DNA of 64,000 nucleotides from Candidatus Rokuibacteriota bacterium (GTDB lineage: Bacteria; Methylomirabilota; Methylomirabilia; Rokubacteriales; CSP1-6), in assembly GCA_003220685.1 (NCBI GenBank), contig QHTE01000043.1:62001-126000 (forward strand), given 5' to 3'. The notes under the pieces were generated by a model. That model saw only the letters and a program-made list of their open reading frames with translations, was not told the DNA's origin and searched no databases. A program made the position numbers and the translations under genes. This document shows positions 41,447-52,024 of the stretch, piece after piece (position 1 is the first letter of the stretch; every line of letters starts with the position of its first letter).

Positions 41447-42241
41447 TTGGGCCCCGCGGCGGAGAGCCTCGTCGCGCTCTGCCTGGCCGTGACGATCGGC
41501 GCATCCGGCGCGGCGGCGGCCGAGTCCGAGCGCATTCAGCCCGATCGTCCGAGCGTCTCGACGAGCGCGAGCACGATCGAGCCCGGCGCCGCGCAGATGG
41601 AGAGTGGAACCGTGTACTCGCGCACGAGCATCGGCGGGAGCCCCGCGGAGAGGCAATTCGCGCTCGAGCTCACCTGGCGGGTCGGGCTCACGGAGCGGCT
41701 GGAGGTCCGGCTCGAGGGCGAGCCGCTCGTCGTCACGACAGGCCAGCAGGACGACACCGGCATCGGCGATCTCTCGCTCGAGGTGAAGTACCGCTTCCTC
41801 GACGGTCGGGAAGACAGCTGGTGGCCTTCGCTCGGCGTCATGCCGTTCGTCAAGTTTCCGGTCGCCCACGCGCCGCACCGGACGAATGCCCCGGACTTCG
41901 GCCTCATCGGTCTCGTGAGCTTCGACCTGCCCTGGCGGTTGAGCCTCGACACGAACGTCGGCGTGGCCGGGCTCGCGCAGCGCCCGAGCGGCTACCTCGT
42001 CCAGGGAACCGCCTCGGCCGCGCTCGGACGAGACATCGGCGAGCGATGGTCGATCTTCGGCGAGGTCTTCTTCGCCTCGGCGGTCGAGCGGGGCGCGCGC
42101 GACTCCATCGGCTTCGACGCCGGCATCCAGTTCTTCCTGACCCGGCTCATCGCCCTCGACGCGGCCGGTCAGACGTCGCTCGCGGGACCGGGGCCCGACT
42201 ATGCGTTTCGCGCCGGGCTCAGCGTCCGGTTCGGGCGATGA
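41447..42241 (+). CDS. Putative outer-membrane beta-barrel protein (MetA-pathway/transporter-like)
   Basis: This 264-residue protein starts at TTG with a signal peptide (SLVALCLAVTIGASGAAAA), then IQPDRPSVSTSASTIEPGAAQMESG, the typical opening of the 'phenol MetA degradation-like' outer-membrane family. Alternating hydrophobic strands follow (LELTWRVGLTERLEVRLEG, GIGDLSLEVKYRFLD, SLGVMPFVKFPVA) and it ends in FRAGLSVRFGR. It is predicted to be a barrel pore or channel. It lies 4 bp after the unknown gene and overlaps cobQ by 4 bp, so it may serve corrinoid or cobalt passage, but the family is better known next to aromatic-degradation genes. Confidence 0.75.
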   Translation: MGPAAESLVALCLAVTIGASGAAAAESERIQPDRPSVSTSASTIEPGAAQMESGTVYSRTSIGGSPAERQFALELTWRVGLTERLEVRLEGEPLVVTTGQQDDTGIGDLSLEVKYRFLDGREDSWWPSLGVMPFVKFPVAHAPHRTNAPDFGLIGLVSFDLPWRLSLDTNVGVAGLAQRPSGYLVQGTASAALGRDIGERWSIFGEVFFASAVERGARDSIGFDAGIQFFLTRLIALDAAGQTSLAGPGPDYAFRAGLSVRFGR

Positions 42242-43764
42242 GCGGCGCCGCGCCGTGTCTCATGATCCAGGGCACCGCCTCCGGTGTCGGCAAGAGCCTG
42301 CTCGCCGCCGCCTTCTGTCGGATCTTCGCCCGTGCCGGCTATCGGGTCGCGCCGTTCAAGTCGCAGAACATGGCTTTGAACGCGGCCGTCACTCTCGAGG
42401 GCGGCGAGATCGGCCGCGCGCAGGCCGCGCAGGCGGCGGCCGCGGGCATCGAGCCCACCGTCGACATGAACCCGATCCTTCTCAAGCCGGAGCCCGGCTA
42501 CCGGTCGCAGCTCGTGGTCCGGGGCCGCGCGGTGACGAGTGTCACCTGGCGCGAGTACCAGCGAATGCAGGCAGAGCTGCTCCCGGTGGTGGCCGAGAGT
42601 CTCGCGCGGCTTCGCCAGGCGTGGGACCTGGTGATCATCGAGGGCGCCGGGAGCCCGGCCGAAATCAACCTGCGCGACAGCGACATCGTCAACATGAGGG
42701 TGGCGCGCATCGCCGACGCGCCCGTGCTGCTCGTCGGCGATATCGATCGCGGCGGCGTGTTCGCCGCGCTGCTCGGCACCCTGGCGCTGCTCGACCCCCC
42801 GGACCGCGCGCGGGTCGGCGGTCTCATCGTCAACCGTTTCCGGGGCGACGAGACGGTGCTGACCGCGGGACTGACCGAGCTCGGCGCGCGCTCCGGCGTG
42901 CCGGTGCTCGGCGTCGTGCCCTACCTCGACGCTCGCCTGGTCCCCGCCGAGGACTCGCTCGACCTGGACGAGCCCTGGCGATGGGGTGCTCCCGGCACCC
43001 TCGACGTCGCGGTGGTCCGGCTCCCGCACATCTCGAACTTCGATGATTTCGAGCCTCTCGCGGCCGAGCCCGGCGTCGGCGTGCGCTTCGTGCGCGGCCC
43101 CGACGAGCTCGGCGACGCCGACGCCGTCGTGCTCCCGGGTAGCAAGAGCACCGTCTCCGATCTGCAGTGGCTCGCCGCCACCGGCCTCGCGCAGGCGATC
43201 CGGCACGCGGCGGCCGACGGACGGCCGATCGTCGGAGTCTGCGGCGGATACCAGATGCTCGGTGAGGCCGTGCACGATCCCGATCGTGTCGAGTCGGGTG
43301 TGTCCTCCGCGCCGGCCCTCGGACTGCTTCCGGTCGTCACGACCTTCGCGCCGGACAAGACGACCGTCCGCGTTCGAGCGCGCGTCGCGGGCACGTGCCG
43401 GATGTTTTCCCGCGCCGCCGGCAGCGAGGTCGTCGCCTACGAGATTCACGCCGGTCGGACCAGCTCGAGCGCGCCGAGGCCATTCACCATCGAGGAGCGC
43501 GGCGGTGTCCCGGTCCGCGATGCCGACGGCGCGGTGAGCGCGGCCGGCAACGTGGTCGGCACCTATCTTCACGGTCTCTTCACGAACGATTCGCTGCGCC
43601 GTGCCTTCTTGCAGTCGCTGGCCGATCGCAAGGGCATCGCCGCCGATCCGCGCTGGGGCGCGCCAGGGAGCGACCGATACGAGCGCCTCGCCGACGCGGT
43701 GGCGCGCGCGGTGGACATCGCAGGCGTGGCCAAGCTCGCGGGGCTCTCATTTCCCAGGTCCTGA
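42238..43764 (+). CDS. cobQ: Cobyric acid synthase (glutamine-hydrolysing)
   Basis: CobQ amidates four carboxylates of adenosylcobyrinic a,c-diamide with glutamine-derived ammonia. The 508-residue protein has the dethiobiotin-synthetase-like P-loop MIQGTASGVGKSLL, FKSQNMALNAAV, EGAGSPAEINLRDSDIVNM (in part), DIDRGGVFAAL, then a glutamine amidotransferase domain with the nucleophile Cys in GVCGGYQMLG and the catalytic His in GTYLHGLF. Starts at ATG 42238 overlapping the previous stop, and its own stop overlaps the cbiB start. Confidence 0.95.
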   Translation: MSGAAPCLMIQGTASGVGKSLLAAAFCRIFARAGYRVAPFKSQNMALNAAVTLEGGEIGRAQAAQAAAAGIEPTVDMNPILLKPEPGYRSQLVVRGRAVTSVTWREYQRMQAELLPVVAESLARLRQAWDLVIIEGAGSPAEINLRDSDIVNMRVARIADAPVLLVGDIDRGGVFAALLGTLALLDPPDRARVGGLIVNRFRGDETVLTAGLTELGARSGVPVLGVVPYLDARLVPAEDSLDLDEPWRWGAPGTLDVAVVRLPHISNFDDFEPLAAEPGVGVRFVRGPDELGDADAVVLPGSKSTVSDLQWLAATGLAQAIRHAAADGRPIVGVCGGYQMLGEAVHDPDRVESGVSSAPALGLLPVVTTFAPDKTTVRVRARVAGTCRMFSRAAGSEVVAYEIHAGRTSSSAPRPFTIEERGGVPVRDADGAVSAAGNVVGTYLHGLFTNDSLRRAFLQSLADRKGIAADPRWGAPGSDRYERLADAVARAVDIAGVAKLAGLSFPRS

Positions 43765-44720
43765 GCCCCGAGGTCGCGAAGCCGCTCGTCCTGCTGCTCG
43801 GGCTCGCGATCGACCTGACTCTCGGCGATCCCCCGAACCGTTACCACCCCGTCGCGTGGCTCGGACGCCTGCTGGACGCCGGGCGACGGCGGCTCTGCCG
43901 GGGCTCGCCCGCGCTCCTGCTGACGGGCGGCGCCGCGCTCACTCTGGCGGTCGCGGGCCTCGCCGGCGTGGTCGGCGCGGCCGTGTCCGAGCTCGCCGGC
44001 CGCGTCGGGCTCGCCGGGCCCGTCCTCGAAGCGCTGGCGCTCACGTGCCTGCTCTCGGTGCGCGGTCTCGTCGGCGCCGCGCGCGAGGTGGCGGGCGAGC
44101 TGCGCCGCGAGGATCTCGCGGCGGCCCGGCGCGCGGTCGGCTATCACCTGGTGAGCCGCCCCACGGCGGAGCTCGACGGGGAGCACGTCGCCTCGGCCGC
44201 CGTCGAGTCCGTCGCCGAGAACCTGACCGACAGCTTCGTCGCGCCGGCGCTCTTCTTTCTCGCCGGAGGCCTCCCGGGCGCGGCGATTTATCGCGTCGTC
44301 AACACGGCGGACGCGATGTTCGGGTATCGAGACGGGCCGCTCGAATACTTCGGCAAGGTCACGGCGCGGCTGGACGATCTCCTGAACCTGATCCCGGCCC
44401 GCCTCGCCGGTCTGAGTCTCGTCGTCGGCGCCGCGCTGGCAGGGGCGAGCGGCAGTGGGGCCCTGGCGGCTCTGCGGCGCGACCGTCACCGGACCGCGAG
44501 CCCGAACGCGGGCTGGACGATGGCCGCGATGGCCGGCGCCCTCGGCGTGACGCTCGAGAAGCCCGGGGCCTATCGGCTGGGCGCGGGCGCTTTGCCGGTC
44601 GCCGCGGACGTCGACCGATCGCTGAGGGTGCTCGGTGCGGCGGTCTGCGTGAGCCTCGGCGTGCTCGTCGCGGTCTGCCTGGCCGGGCGGCTGGCGGGGC
44701 CTCCGCTCCGAACGTTGTAG
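43761..44720 (+). CDS. cbiB: Adenosylcobinamide-phosphate synthase, CTG start proposed
   Basis: CbiB attaches aminopropanol (or its phosphate) to cobyric acid in the inner membrane. Family motifs are clear: AIDLTLGDPPNRYHPVAWLGRLL, VGYHLVSRPTAELD, ASAAVESVAENLTDSFVAP (in part), YRVVNTADAMFGYRD and SPNAGWTMAAMAGALGV, with several hydrophobic helices. There is no ATG, GTG or TTG near the required start; the first in-frame candidates are CTG at 43761, which overlaps the cobQ TGA as CTGA, and ATT at 43749. CTG is proposed, with translation coupled to cobQ. Length from there 319 residues. Confidence 0.9.
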   Translation: MSPEVAKPLVLLLGLAIDLTLGDPPNRYHPVAWLGRLLDAGRRRLCRGSPALLLTGGAALTLAVAGLAGVVGAAVSELAGRVGLAGPVLEALALTCLLSVRGLVGAAREVAGELRREDLAAARRAVGYHLVSRPTAELDGEHVASAAVESVAENLTDSFVAPALFFLAGGLPGAAIYRVVNTADAMFGYRDGPLEYFGKVTARLDDLLNLIPARLAGLSLVVGAALAGASGSGALAALRRDRHRTASPNAGWTMAAMAGALGVTLEKPGAYRLGAGALPVAADVDRSLRVLGAAVCVSLGVLVAVCLAGRLAGPPLRTL

Positions 44721-44724
44721 CCGG

Positions 44725-45396
44725 TCACGACAGCAAGCCACGCTTGACGGCCTCGACCGCGGCCTGTGTGCGGTCGGAGGCGCCGAGCTTGTCGAGTGTG
44801 CGCTGCAGGTATTTCTTCACGGTGCCCACGCTCCAGCGCAGGCGCTTGCCGATCTCGCGGTTGGTCAATCCCGCCGCGACCAGGCGGAGCATCTCCTGCT
44901 CGACCGACGTCAGCGGCTCGCCGGACCTGACGCGCGGACCCGGTCGCGGCTCGGGCCGCGTGTCCGACAGGGTGGCCCGAAGCATTGTGGGGTCGAGCAC
45001 GGATTCGCCGTGGCGCACGGCCTCGAGCGAGGCCAAGAGCTCGCGGCGTCCGACGCCTTTCAGGACGTAGCCGCAGGCGCCGGCTTCGACGGCCCGCCGC
45101 ACCAGGGCCGGATCGTCGTGCATCGTGATCACCAGGACGGCCATGCCCGCCGCTCGCGCGTGGAGGCGCTCGAGCACGGCGAGCCCGTCGAGGTCGGGAA
45201 GCTCGAGGTCGAGCAGCACGATCTCGGGCTCGCATGCCGCGGCCGCTCGCAGGGCGTCCTCACCCGTGCCGGCTTCGCCCACGATCTCCACGCCGGCGGG
45301 CTCGAGCATGCTTCGCAGGCCCGCGCGGACCATCGGATGGTCGTCGACGATCAGGACGCGGACGGGAGCCGGATCAGGGCGCGGCGGCGAGGCCAT
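44725..45396 (-). CDS. NarL/LuxR-type response regulator
   Basis: This 223-residue regulator has an N-terminal receiver (VRVLIVDDHPMVRAGLRSML, phosphoacceptor Asp in IVLLDLELPDLDG, Lys in GYVLKGV) and a C-terminal LuxR-type HTH (LTSVEQEMLRLVAAGLTNREIGKRL, then VGTVKKYLQRTLDKLGASDRT, both quoted in part). ATG at 45396 lies 23 bp inside the kinase gene, so the two are translated together. The genes controlled are not evident; it converges with cbiB with 4 bp between stops. Confidence 0.92.
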   Translation of the reverse strand: MASPPRPDPAPVRVLIVDDHPMVRAGLRSMLEPAGVEIVGEAGTGEDALRAAAACEPEIVLLDLELPDLDGLAVLERLHARAAGMAVLVITMHDDPALVRRAVEAGACGYVLKGVGRRELLASLEAVRHGESVLDPTMLRATLSDTRPEPRPGPRVRSGEPLTSVEQEMLRLVAAGLTNREIGKRLRWSVGTVKKYLQRTLDKLGASDRTQAAVEAVKRGLLS

Positions 45397-46261
45397 GGCG
45401 TAACGGGAGCTGGGCGTGAACGCGCGTGCCACCGCCGGGCGCCGGCTCGACGACGCACGATCCTCCGAGAAGCCTGGCGCGCTCGTGCATGCTGGTGAGC
45501 CCGAGCCCGCGCGCCTCGCCCGAATCCGCGAGGCCGACGCCGTGATCGCGTACGTCCAGGTCGAACCGGTCGGCTTCGCGGGTCAAGACGACCTCGATCC
45601 GCGTGGTGCCCGCGTGCTTGCGCGCGTTCGCCAGCGCCTCCTGGAGGATTCTGAACGCAGCGGCTTCGACCGTCGGCGGCAGCCGGACGCCCTTGAGATT
45701 CTCGACGAGGCTCACCGACCAGCCGGTGTCTCGCGCGACATCGTCGAGGCTCCGACGCGCGGCGGCGGCGAGGCCCGCGGCGTCCACCGCCAGCGGGCGC
45801 AGCGCCGCCAGGATCCGGCGCGTCTCGGCGATGGCCTGCGCGAGCCGATCGGCGGCGATCGCGGTCTCGCCCGCCGCGCGCGCCGGGTCGGCGGCCCAGA
45901 GGTCGGCCGCGGTGTCGACGTGCTGCTTGGCGCTGACCACGAGCTGCGCGACTCCGTCGTGGACGTCGTACGCGACGCGCCGCCGCTCCTCTTCCTGGGC
46001 GACGACAACCTGCTCGACGAGCGCGCCCAGGGCCCGCTCGCGCGCCGTCTTCTCGCGCCACGCGCGAAGCGCCAGGGCAGTGGCCGCCAGGATGAGCGCG
46101 ACTTGAAGGGAGTGGACGACGAGCGCCAGCGAGAGCGGCCTGTCGGGGGACCTCTCCAGCAGCAGCATCTCGAGGATCTCCCAGGCGGCCAGCGCGGCGA
46201 ACGTGCCGGCCAGGATCAGCTCGCGGTTGTGGCGCACGGTCGCCCTGAGCACTCGCAGCAT
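45374..46261 (-). CDS. NarL-family sensor histidine kinase (HisKA_3)
   Basis: This 295-residue membrane kinase has two N-terminal transmembrane helices (LILAGTFAALAAWEILEMLLL and LALVVHSLQVALILAATALAL, each about 20 residues) with almost no periplasmic loop, a short coiled coil (REKTARERALGALVEQVVVAQ) and the HisKA_3 motif EEERRRVAYDVHDGVAQ with the phospho-His. The HATPase_c domain has ILQEALANARKHA, VRDHGVGL and GLGLTSMHERARLLGG. The short sensor region implies detection within the membrane. ATG at 46261 preferred; a GTG 24 bp upstream is possible. Confidence 0.9.
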   Translation of the reverse strand: MLRVLRATVRHNRELILAGTFAALAAWEILEMLLLERSPDRPLSLALVVHSLQVALILAATALALRAWREKTARERALGALVEQVVVAQEEERRRVAYDVHDGVAQLVVSAKQHVDTAADLWAADPARAAGETAIAADRLAQAIAETRRILAALRPLAVDAAGLAAAARRSLDDVARDTGWSVSLVENLKGVRLPPTVEAAAFRILQEALANARKHAGTTRIEVVLTREADRFDLDVRDHGVGLADSGEARGLGLTSMHERARLLGGSCVVEPAPGGGTRVHAQLPLRHGLAAAP

Positions 46262-46467
46262 GGGGGCTCGACGGGGTAGTACCACGTCCCCGGCTTCCTG
46301 CCAAGGCGCCGCTCCGGCCGTGGCCAAATAAGCCGAGGCGAGCGAGGCTCGATGTCCGTCCCGCGCACGCCTCGCCCGCGAGGCGCGTCCCGCGCCGAAT
46401 CCCGGCTCGCGTCGCCCCGTTTTTTCTTCGTCGCGACGCGGCGGTACGCGGGTACCCTGATGCGCAG

Positions 46468-48129
46468 GTGCAACTCACCGATCGGTTGACGAGCGGGGTG
46501 CGAGCGGCCCTCGCGAAGGCGGGGCTGCCCGAGCCCGAAGAGTGTGCGTGGGAGGTCCCGCGTCAGGCGGAGCACGGCGACTACGCGACCAACGTGCCGA
46601 TGGTTCTCGCGCGCGCGGCGAAGCGCGCACCCCGCCAGATCGCCGATCTCGTCGTGAAGAACTTCCCGCCGATGGCGGAGGTCGAGCGGCTCGAGGTCGC
46701 GGGACCCGGGTTCATCAACGTGTTCCTGGCGCCGGTCTGGTGCGCCGGCGCGCTGCGCGAGATTCTCGGAGCCGCCTCCGAGTACGGGCGCGGCGAGAGC
46801 CACGCCGGTCAGCGCATCCGCCTCGAGTTCGTCTCCGCGAATCCGACCGGCCCGCTCGTCATCGTCAACGCGCGCGCCGCTGCGATCGGCGACGCGCTCG
46901 CGCGCCTCTTGCGCTCGCAGGGCGCGCGCGTCACGACCGAGTTCTACGTCAACGACGCCGGCAGCCAGTTCGAGGCGCTCGCGCGCTCGTTCGAGGCGCG
47001 CGTCAGACAGGAATTCGGCGAGCCGGCCGCGTTGCCGGAGAACGGCTATCCCGGCGAGTACCTCGTCGACCTCGCCAGGACGTATCGCGCCGAGGGCGGC
47101 GGCTTGCTGCACGGCGCGCCCGAGCGCGAGCGCCTCGAGCACTTCGGACGCTACGCGGTCGCGCGCATGGTCGAGGCGCAGCGCCGGATCCTGCGCGAGT
47201 ACGGCGTCGAGTTCGACGTCTGGTCGTCCGAGCAGCGCGACGTGCGCAACAAGGGGCTGCCGCAGAAAGTGCTGGAGGAGCTCGCGGCCCGCGGGCTCAG
47301 CTACGAGCAGGACGGCGCGCTCTGGTTCCGCTCGGCCGAGCGCGAAGAGGCGGGCGACGACAAGGATCGAGTCCTCCGCCGCTCGAGCGGGGAGCCGACC
47401 TACTTCGGGGTGGACGTGGCCTATCACCACCACGTGAAGTTCGCGGCGGCCGATCGCGTGATCAACCTGCTCGGCCCCGACCACCACGGCTACGTCGCGC
47501 GGATGAAGGCGGCGATGCAGGCGCTCGGCCATCCGCCCGAGGCGTTCGAGGTGATGATCGTGCAGCTCGTCACGTTACTGCGCGACGGCCAGCCCGTGCG
47601 CATGTCCAAGCGGCGGGGCGAGTTCGTGCTGATGGAGGAATTGCTCGAGGAGGTCGGCCGCGACGCCGTCCGCTTCACGTTCCTCACGCGCCGGCACGAC
47701 AGCCCGCTCGAGTTCGACCTGGCAGTGGCGACCCGCCAGTCGAGCGACAACCCCGTCTACTATGTCCAGTACGCGCACGCGCGCATCCGCTCGATCTTCC
47801 GTCAGGCGGCGGAGCAGGGGATCGCCGTTCCGGGCCTGACCGACGTCGACACGAGCCCGCTCGTCGAGCCCGCGGACCTGGCGCTGATCAAGCGGCTCCT
47901 GCAGTTCCCCGAGCTGGTCCGCGGCGCGACCCGCGCGCGTGAGCCGCACCGCATCGCCTACTGGCTGCAGGAGCTCGCGTCCGAGTTCCACGCCTGGTAC
48001 AAGAACCACCGGGTCATCCAGGAGGACCTTCGTCTGATGCACGCGCGCCTGGCGCTCTGCGCCACCGTGGCGACCGTGATCCGAAACGGCCTCGACCTCT
48101 TGGGCGTGAGCGCGCCGGAGAGCATGTGA
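46468..48129 (+). CDS. argS: Arginine--tRNA ligase, variant without HIGH motif
   Basis: Class I arginyl-tRNA synthetase of 553 residues. The N-terminal Add-1-like domain ends in VAGPGFINVFL; the catalytic domain starts RLEFVSANPTGPL, where the usual HVGH/HIGH should follow but VIVNARAAAIGDAL is found instead. Downstream landmarks are normal: TEFYVNDAGSQ, GVDVAYHHHVKF, LGPDHHGYVARMKAA and the KMSKS-like VRMSKRRGEFV, then the anticodon domain with VQYAHARIRSIFRQA. Chain length is complete, so this is a lineage variant rather than decay. GTG start. First gene of a plus-strand housekeeping run. Confidence 0.93.
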   Translation: MQLTDRLTSGVRAALAKAGLPEPEECAWEVPRQAEHGDYATNVPMVLARAAKRAPRQIADLVVKNFPPMAEVERLEVAGPGFINVFLAPVWCAGALREILGAASEYGRGESHAGQRIRLEFVSANPTGPLVIVNARAAAIGDALARLLRSQGARVTTEFYVNDAGSQFEALARSFEARVRQEFGEPAALPENGYPGEYLVDLARTYRAEGGGLLHGAPERERLEHFGRYAVARMVEAQRRILREYGVEFDVWSSEQRDVRNKGLPQKVLEELAARGLSYEQDGALWFRSAEREEAGDDKDRVLRRSSGEPTYFGVDVAYHHHVKFAAADRVINLLGPDHHGYVARMKAAMQALGHPPEAFEVMIVQLVTLLRDGQPVRMSKRRGEFVLMEELLEEVGRDAVRFTFLTRRHDSPLEFDLAVATRQSSDNPVYYVQYAHARIRSIFRQAAEQGIAVPGLTDVDTSPLVEPADLALIKRLLQFPELVRGATRAREPHRIAYWLQELASEFHAWYKNHRVIQEDLRLMHARLALCATVATVIRNGLDLLGVSAPESM

Positions 48130-48764
48130 TGCGCGGCGCACGCGGCCGACGCGCGCCGAGCCGACTCGCCTCGACCTTGTTCGTGGTCGGCTGCCTCGGC
48201 GTGCTCGGCGCCACGTTCATGCTCGGCGTCATGGCCGGGCGATTCTGGCCGCGCGCTCAGCCCGTGCGGAGCGCGACAGCCGAGAAGGAGAGCGCGCCGG
48301 CGCGCCCGGGCGACAAGACCACGCGCGCGGGAGACAGAGCCGCGCGCCCCGCCGAGCCGCCGCCGCTGACCTTCTATCAGGACCTGACGGCGCCGCTCAC
48401 CGCGCCCCCGCCGCCGAAAGCCACGAAGCCCGGACGCGCCGAGCGAAGCGACAGGCCCTCGGGTCTCGAGACGGGGCCGAAGCACGAGCGGGCCGCGTTG
48501 CCCGAAGCGGCGCCGCCCACCTCGGCCCCGGGCGCGTTCACGATCCAGGTGGGCGCCTACAAGGCCCGCGAGCCCGCCGAGGCGCTGCGCGCGCGCCTCG
48601 CCGCCGCGGGCCACGACGCGTACGTCGCCGAGATCGACGCGAGCGGGAGCGTGCGCTACCGCGTGCGGGTGGGCTCCTTCGCCACGCGCGAGGCGGCCCA
48701 GCTCGCGGCCGACAAGATCGTCGCCGCCGAACGCAGGCTCTCGGCGTTCGTCACCGCCCGGTGA
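48129..48764 (+). CDS. SPOR-domain membrane protein
   Basis: This 211-residue protein has a basic N-terminus, one transmembrane helix (LFVVGCLGVLGATFMLGVMAG), a Pro/Ala/Arg-rich linker and a C-terminal SPOR domain (FTIQVGAYKAREPAEALRARL ... YRVRVGSFATREAAQLAADKI, in part). SPOR domains bind denuded septal peptidoglycan, so it probably localises to the division site. It overlaps argS by 1 bp and precedes hpt and ftsH. Confidence 0.88.
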   Translation: MRGARGRRAPSRLASTLFVVGCLGVLGATFMLGVMAGRFWPRAQPVRSATAEKESAPARPGDKTTRAGDRAARPAEPPPLTFYQDLTAPLTAPPPPKATKPGRAERSDRPSGLETGPKHERAALPEAAPPTSAPGAFTIQVGAYKAREPAEALRARLAAAGHDAYVAEIDASGSVRYRVRVGSFATREAAQLAADKIVAAERRLSAFVTAR

Positions 48765-48765
48765 G

Positions 48766-49296
48766 ATGCCGGCTCCCAGGCCGGGACCAGCGCTCGTCGC
48801 CGAAAAGGAGATCGCCGCGCGCGTCGCCGAGCTGGGCCGCGCGATCACCCGCGACTACGCGGAGGCGAGCCTCGTGCTGGTCGGCGTGCTCCAGGGCGCG
48901 ATTCCCTTCGTCGCCGACCTCATGCGCGCCGTGTCGCTCGACCTCACCGTCGACTTCCTCCGCGCCTCGAGCTACGGCGCGTCCACGACGTCCTCGGGAA
49001 CGGTCCGGCTCGTCGCCGACCTGAGCGTCGACATCGCCGACCGGCACGTGCTGATCGTCGACGACATCGTCGACACCGGCCACACCCTGGCCACGCTCAA
49101 GCGCGCGCTCGGGGCGCGCGGTCCGCGCAGCGTGCGCGCGTGCGTCCTCCTGGACAAGACGGGCCGGCGCGAGACCGAGGTGACCGTGGACTACGTCGGG
49201 TTCACGATCCCGAACGTGTTCGTGGTCGGCTACGGCCTCGACTACGAGGGGCTCTACCGCAACCTCCCGTACGTCGCCGCGCTGGACGGGATCTGA
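48766..49296 (+). CDS. hpt: Hypoxanthine phosphoribosyltransferase
   Basis: This purine salvage enzyme makes IMP (or GMP) from hypoxanthine (or guanine) and PRPP. The 176-residue protein shows [33 protein letters not shown] (the flexible loop Ser-Tyr), the PRPP-binding [18 protein letters not shown], and the base-binding [19 protein letters not shown]... in part, ending LPYVAAL. It lies directly before ftsH, as is common (tilS-hpt-ftsH order), although tilS is not here. Confidence 0.95.
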   Translation: MPAPRPGPALVAEKEIAARVAELGRAITRDYAEASLVLVGVLQGAIPFVADLMRAVSLDLTVDFLRASSYGASTTSSGTVRLVADLSVDIADRHVLIVDDIVDTGHTLATLKRALGARGPRSVRACVLLDKTGRRETEVTVDYVGFTIPNVFVVGYGLDYEGLYRNLPYVAALDGI

Positions 49297-49319
49297 CGCA
49301 CCGCTCCATCTTTGGCGGG

Positions 49320-49328
49320 TGTTATAAT
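49320..49328 (+). promoter_or_regulatory. Extended -10 promoter of ftsH
   Basis: TGTTATAAT gives a perfect TATAAT at 49323-49328 with the TG of an extended -10 element one base upstream. No -35 hexamer is evident. Transcription would start near 49335, only a few bases before the ftsH ATG at 49341, so the transcript would be leaderless or nearly so unless another start is used. TATAATGAGCGG recurs at 52020 in front of glmM. Confidence 0.5.
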
Positions 49329-49340
49329 GAGCGGGCCGAT

Positions 49341-51158
<1,818 letters not shown>

Positions 51159-51172
51159 CGGCGCGCGGCTCG

Positions 51173-52024
51173 ATGCCCCATCGAGCCATCCTCGCTGGAG
51201 TTGCTCTCGGCCGCGACCTCCCCGTGGCCGTCATGGGCGCTCTCAACGTGAGTCCCGAGTCCTTTCACGCCGGCTCCGTGCACATCGAGCGCGACGATCT
51301 GCTCGCGGCCGCGCTCGCCATGGTCGACGCGGGCGCCGCGCTGATCGACGTCGGCGCCCGCTCGACGGCGCCCTACGGAGCCTCGACCGTCGGCGATCGG
51401 GAAGAGCGCGAGCGCTTGGCGCGGGCGGTCGACCTGCTGGCCGCCAAGGTGCCCGTTCCCATCTCGGCTGATACGACCCGTCCGGGCCCGGCTCGCGCGG
51501 CGCTCGACGCCGGCGCGCGGGTGGTCAACGACGTCTCGGGGCTCCGTGACCCGGAGGTCGCCGCCCTCGTCTGCGAGCGAGGCGCCGGCGCCATCCTGAT
51601 GGGGTTCCCGAACGAGGCTCCGTCTCGGCTGTCACCTGTCGCGTCGGTGAAGACCCTGCTCCACGAAGCGCTCGAGCGCGCCCAGGCGGCAGCGATACCG
51701 GACGAGCGGATCGTTCTCGATCCGGGTATCGGGTTCTTCCGCGGCGAGAGTGTGCCCTGGGACGAGTGGGACACGGCGGTGCTGGCGGGCCTCGGCGAGC
51801 TCGAGGCTCTGGGTCGTCCGCTCTGTATCGGCGTGTCGAGAAAGTCCTTTCTCGGCGCCATCATAGGCCGCCCCAGGACCGAAGATCGATTAGCCGGCTC
51901 GCTTGCCGCGACGGCGGTGGCGGTCTGGAACGGGGCGTCGCTGGTCCGTACCCACGACGTCGCCGAGACCCTGGATGCCGTGCGCATCGCCGAACGCATC
52001 CGGCGGGCAAGGGGGACCCTATAA
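51173..52024 (+). CDS. folP: Dihydropteroate synthase
   Basis: This enzyme condenses 6-hydroxymethyl-dihydropterin diphosphate with p-aminobenzoate in folate synthesis. The 283-residue TIM barrel shows VMGALNVSPESFHAGSV (first pterin loop, in the ESF-variant form seen in some deep-branching bacteria and archaea), LIDVGARSTAPYG, ISADTTRPGPARAAL, VVNDVSGLRDP, IVLDPGIGFFRG and CIGVSRKSFLG with the substrate-binding Ser-Arg-Lys. It starts 14 bp after ftsH and is followed by glmM, a common arrangement. Confidence 0.92.
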   Translation: MPHRAILAGVALGRDLPVAVMGALNVSPESFHAGSVHIERDDLLAAALAMVDAGAALIDVGARSTAPYGASTVGDREERERLARAVDLLAAKVPVPISADTTRPGPARAALDAGARVVNDVSGLRDPEVAALVCERGAGAILMGFPNEAPSRLSPVASVKTLLHEALERAQAAAIPDERIVLDPGIGFFRGESVPWDEWDTAVLAGLGELEALGRPLCIGVSRKSFLGAIIGRPRTEDRLAGSLAATAVAVWNGASLVRTHDVAETLDAVRIAERIRRARGTL

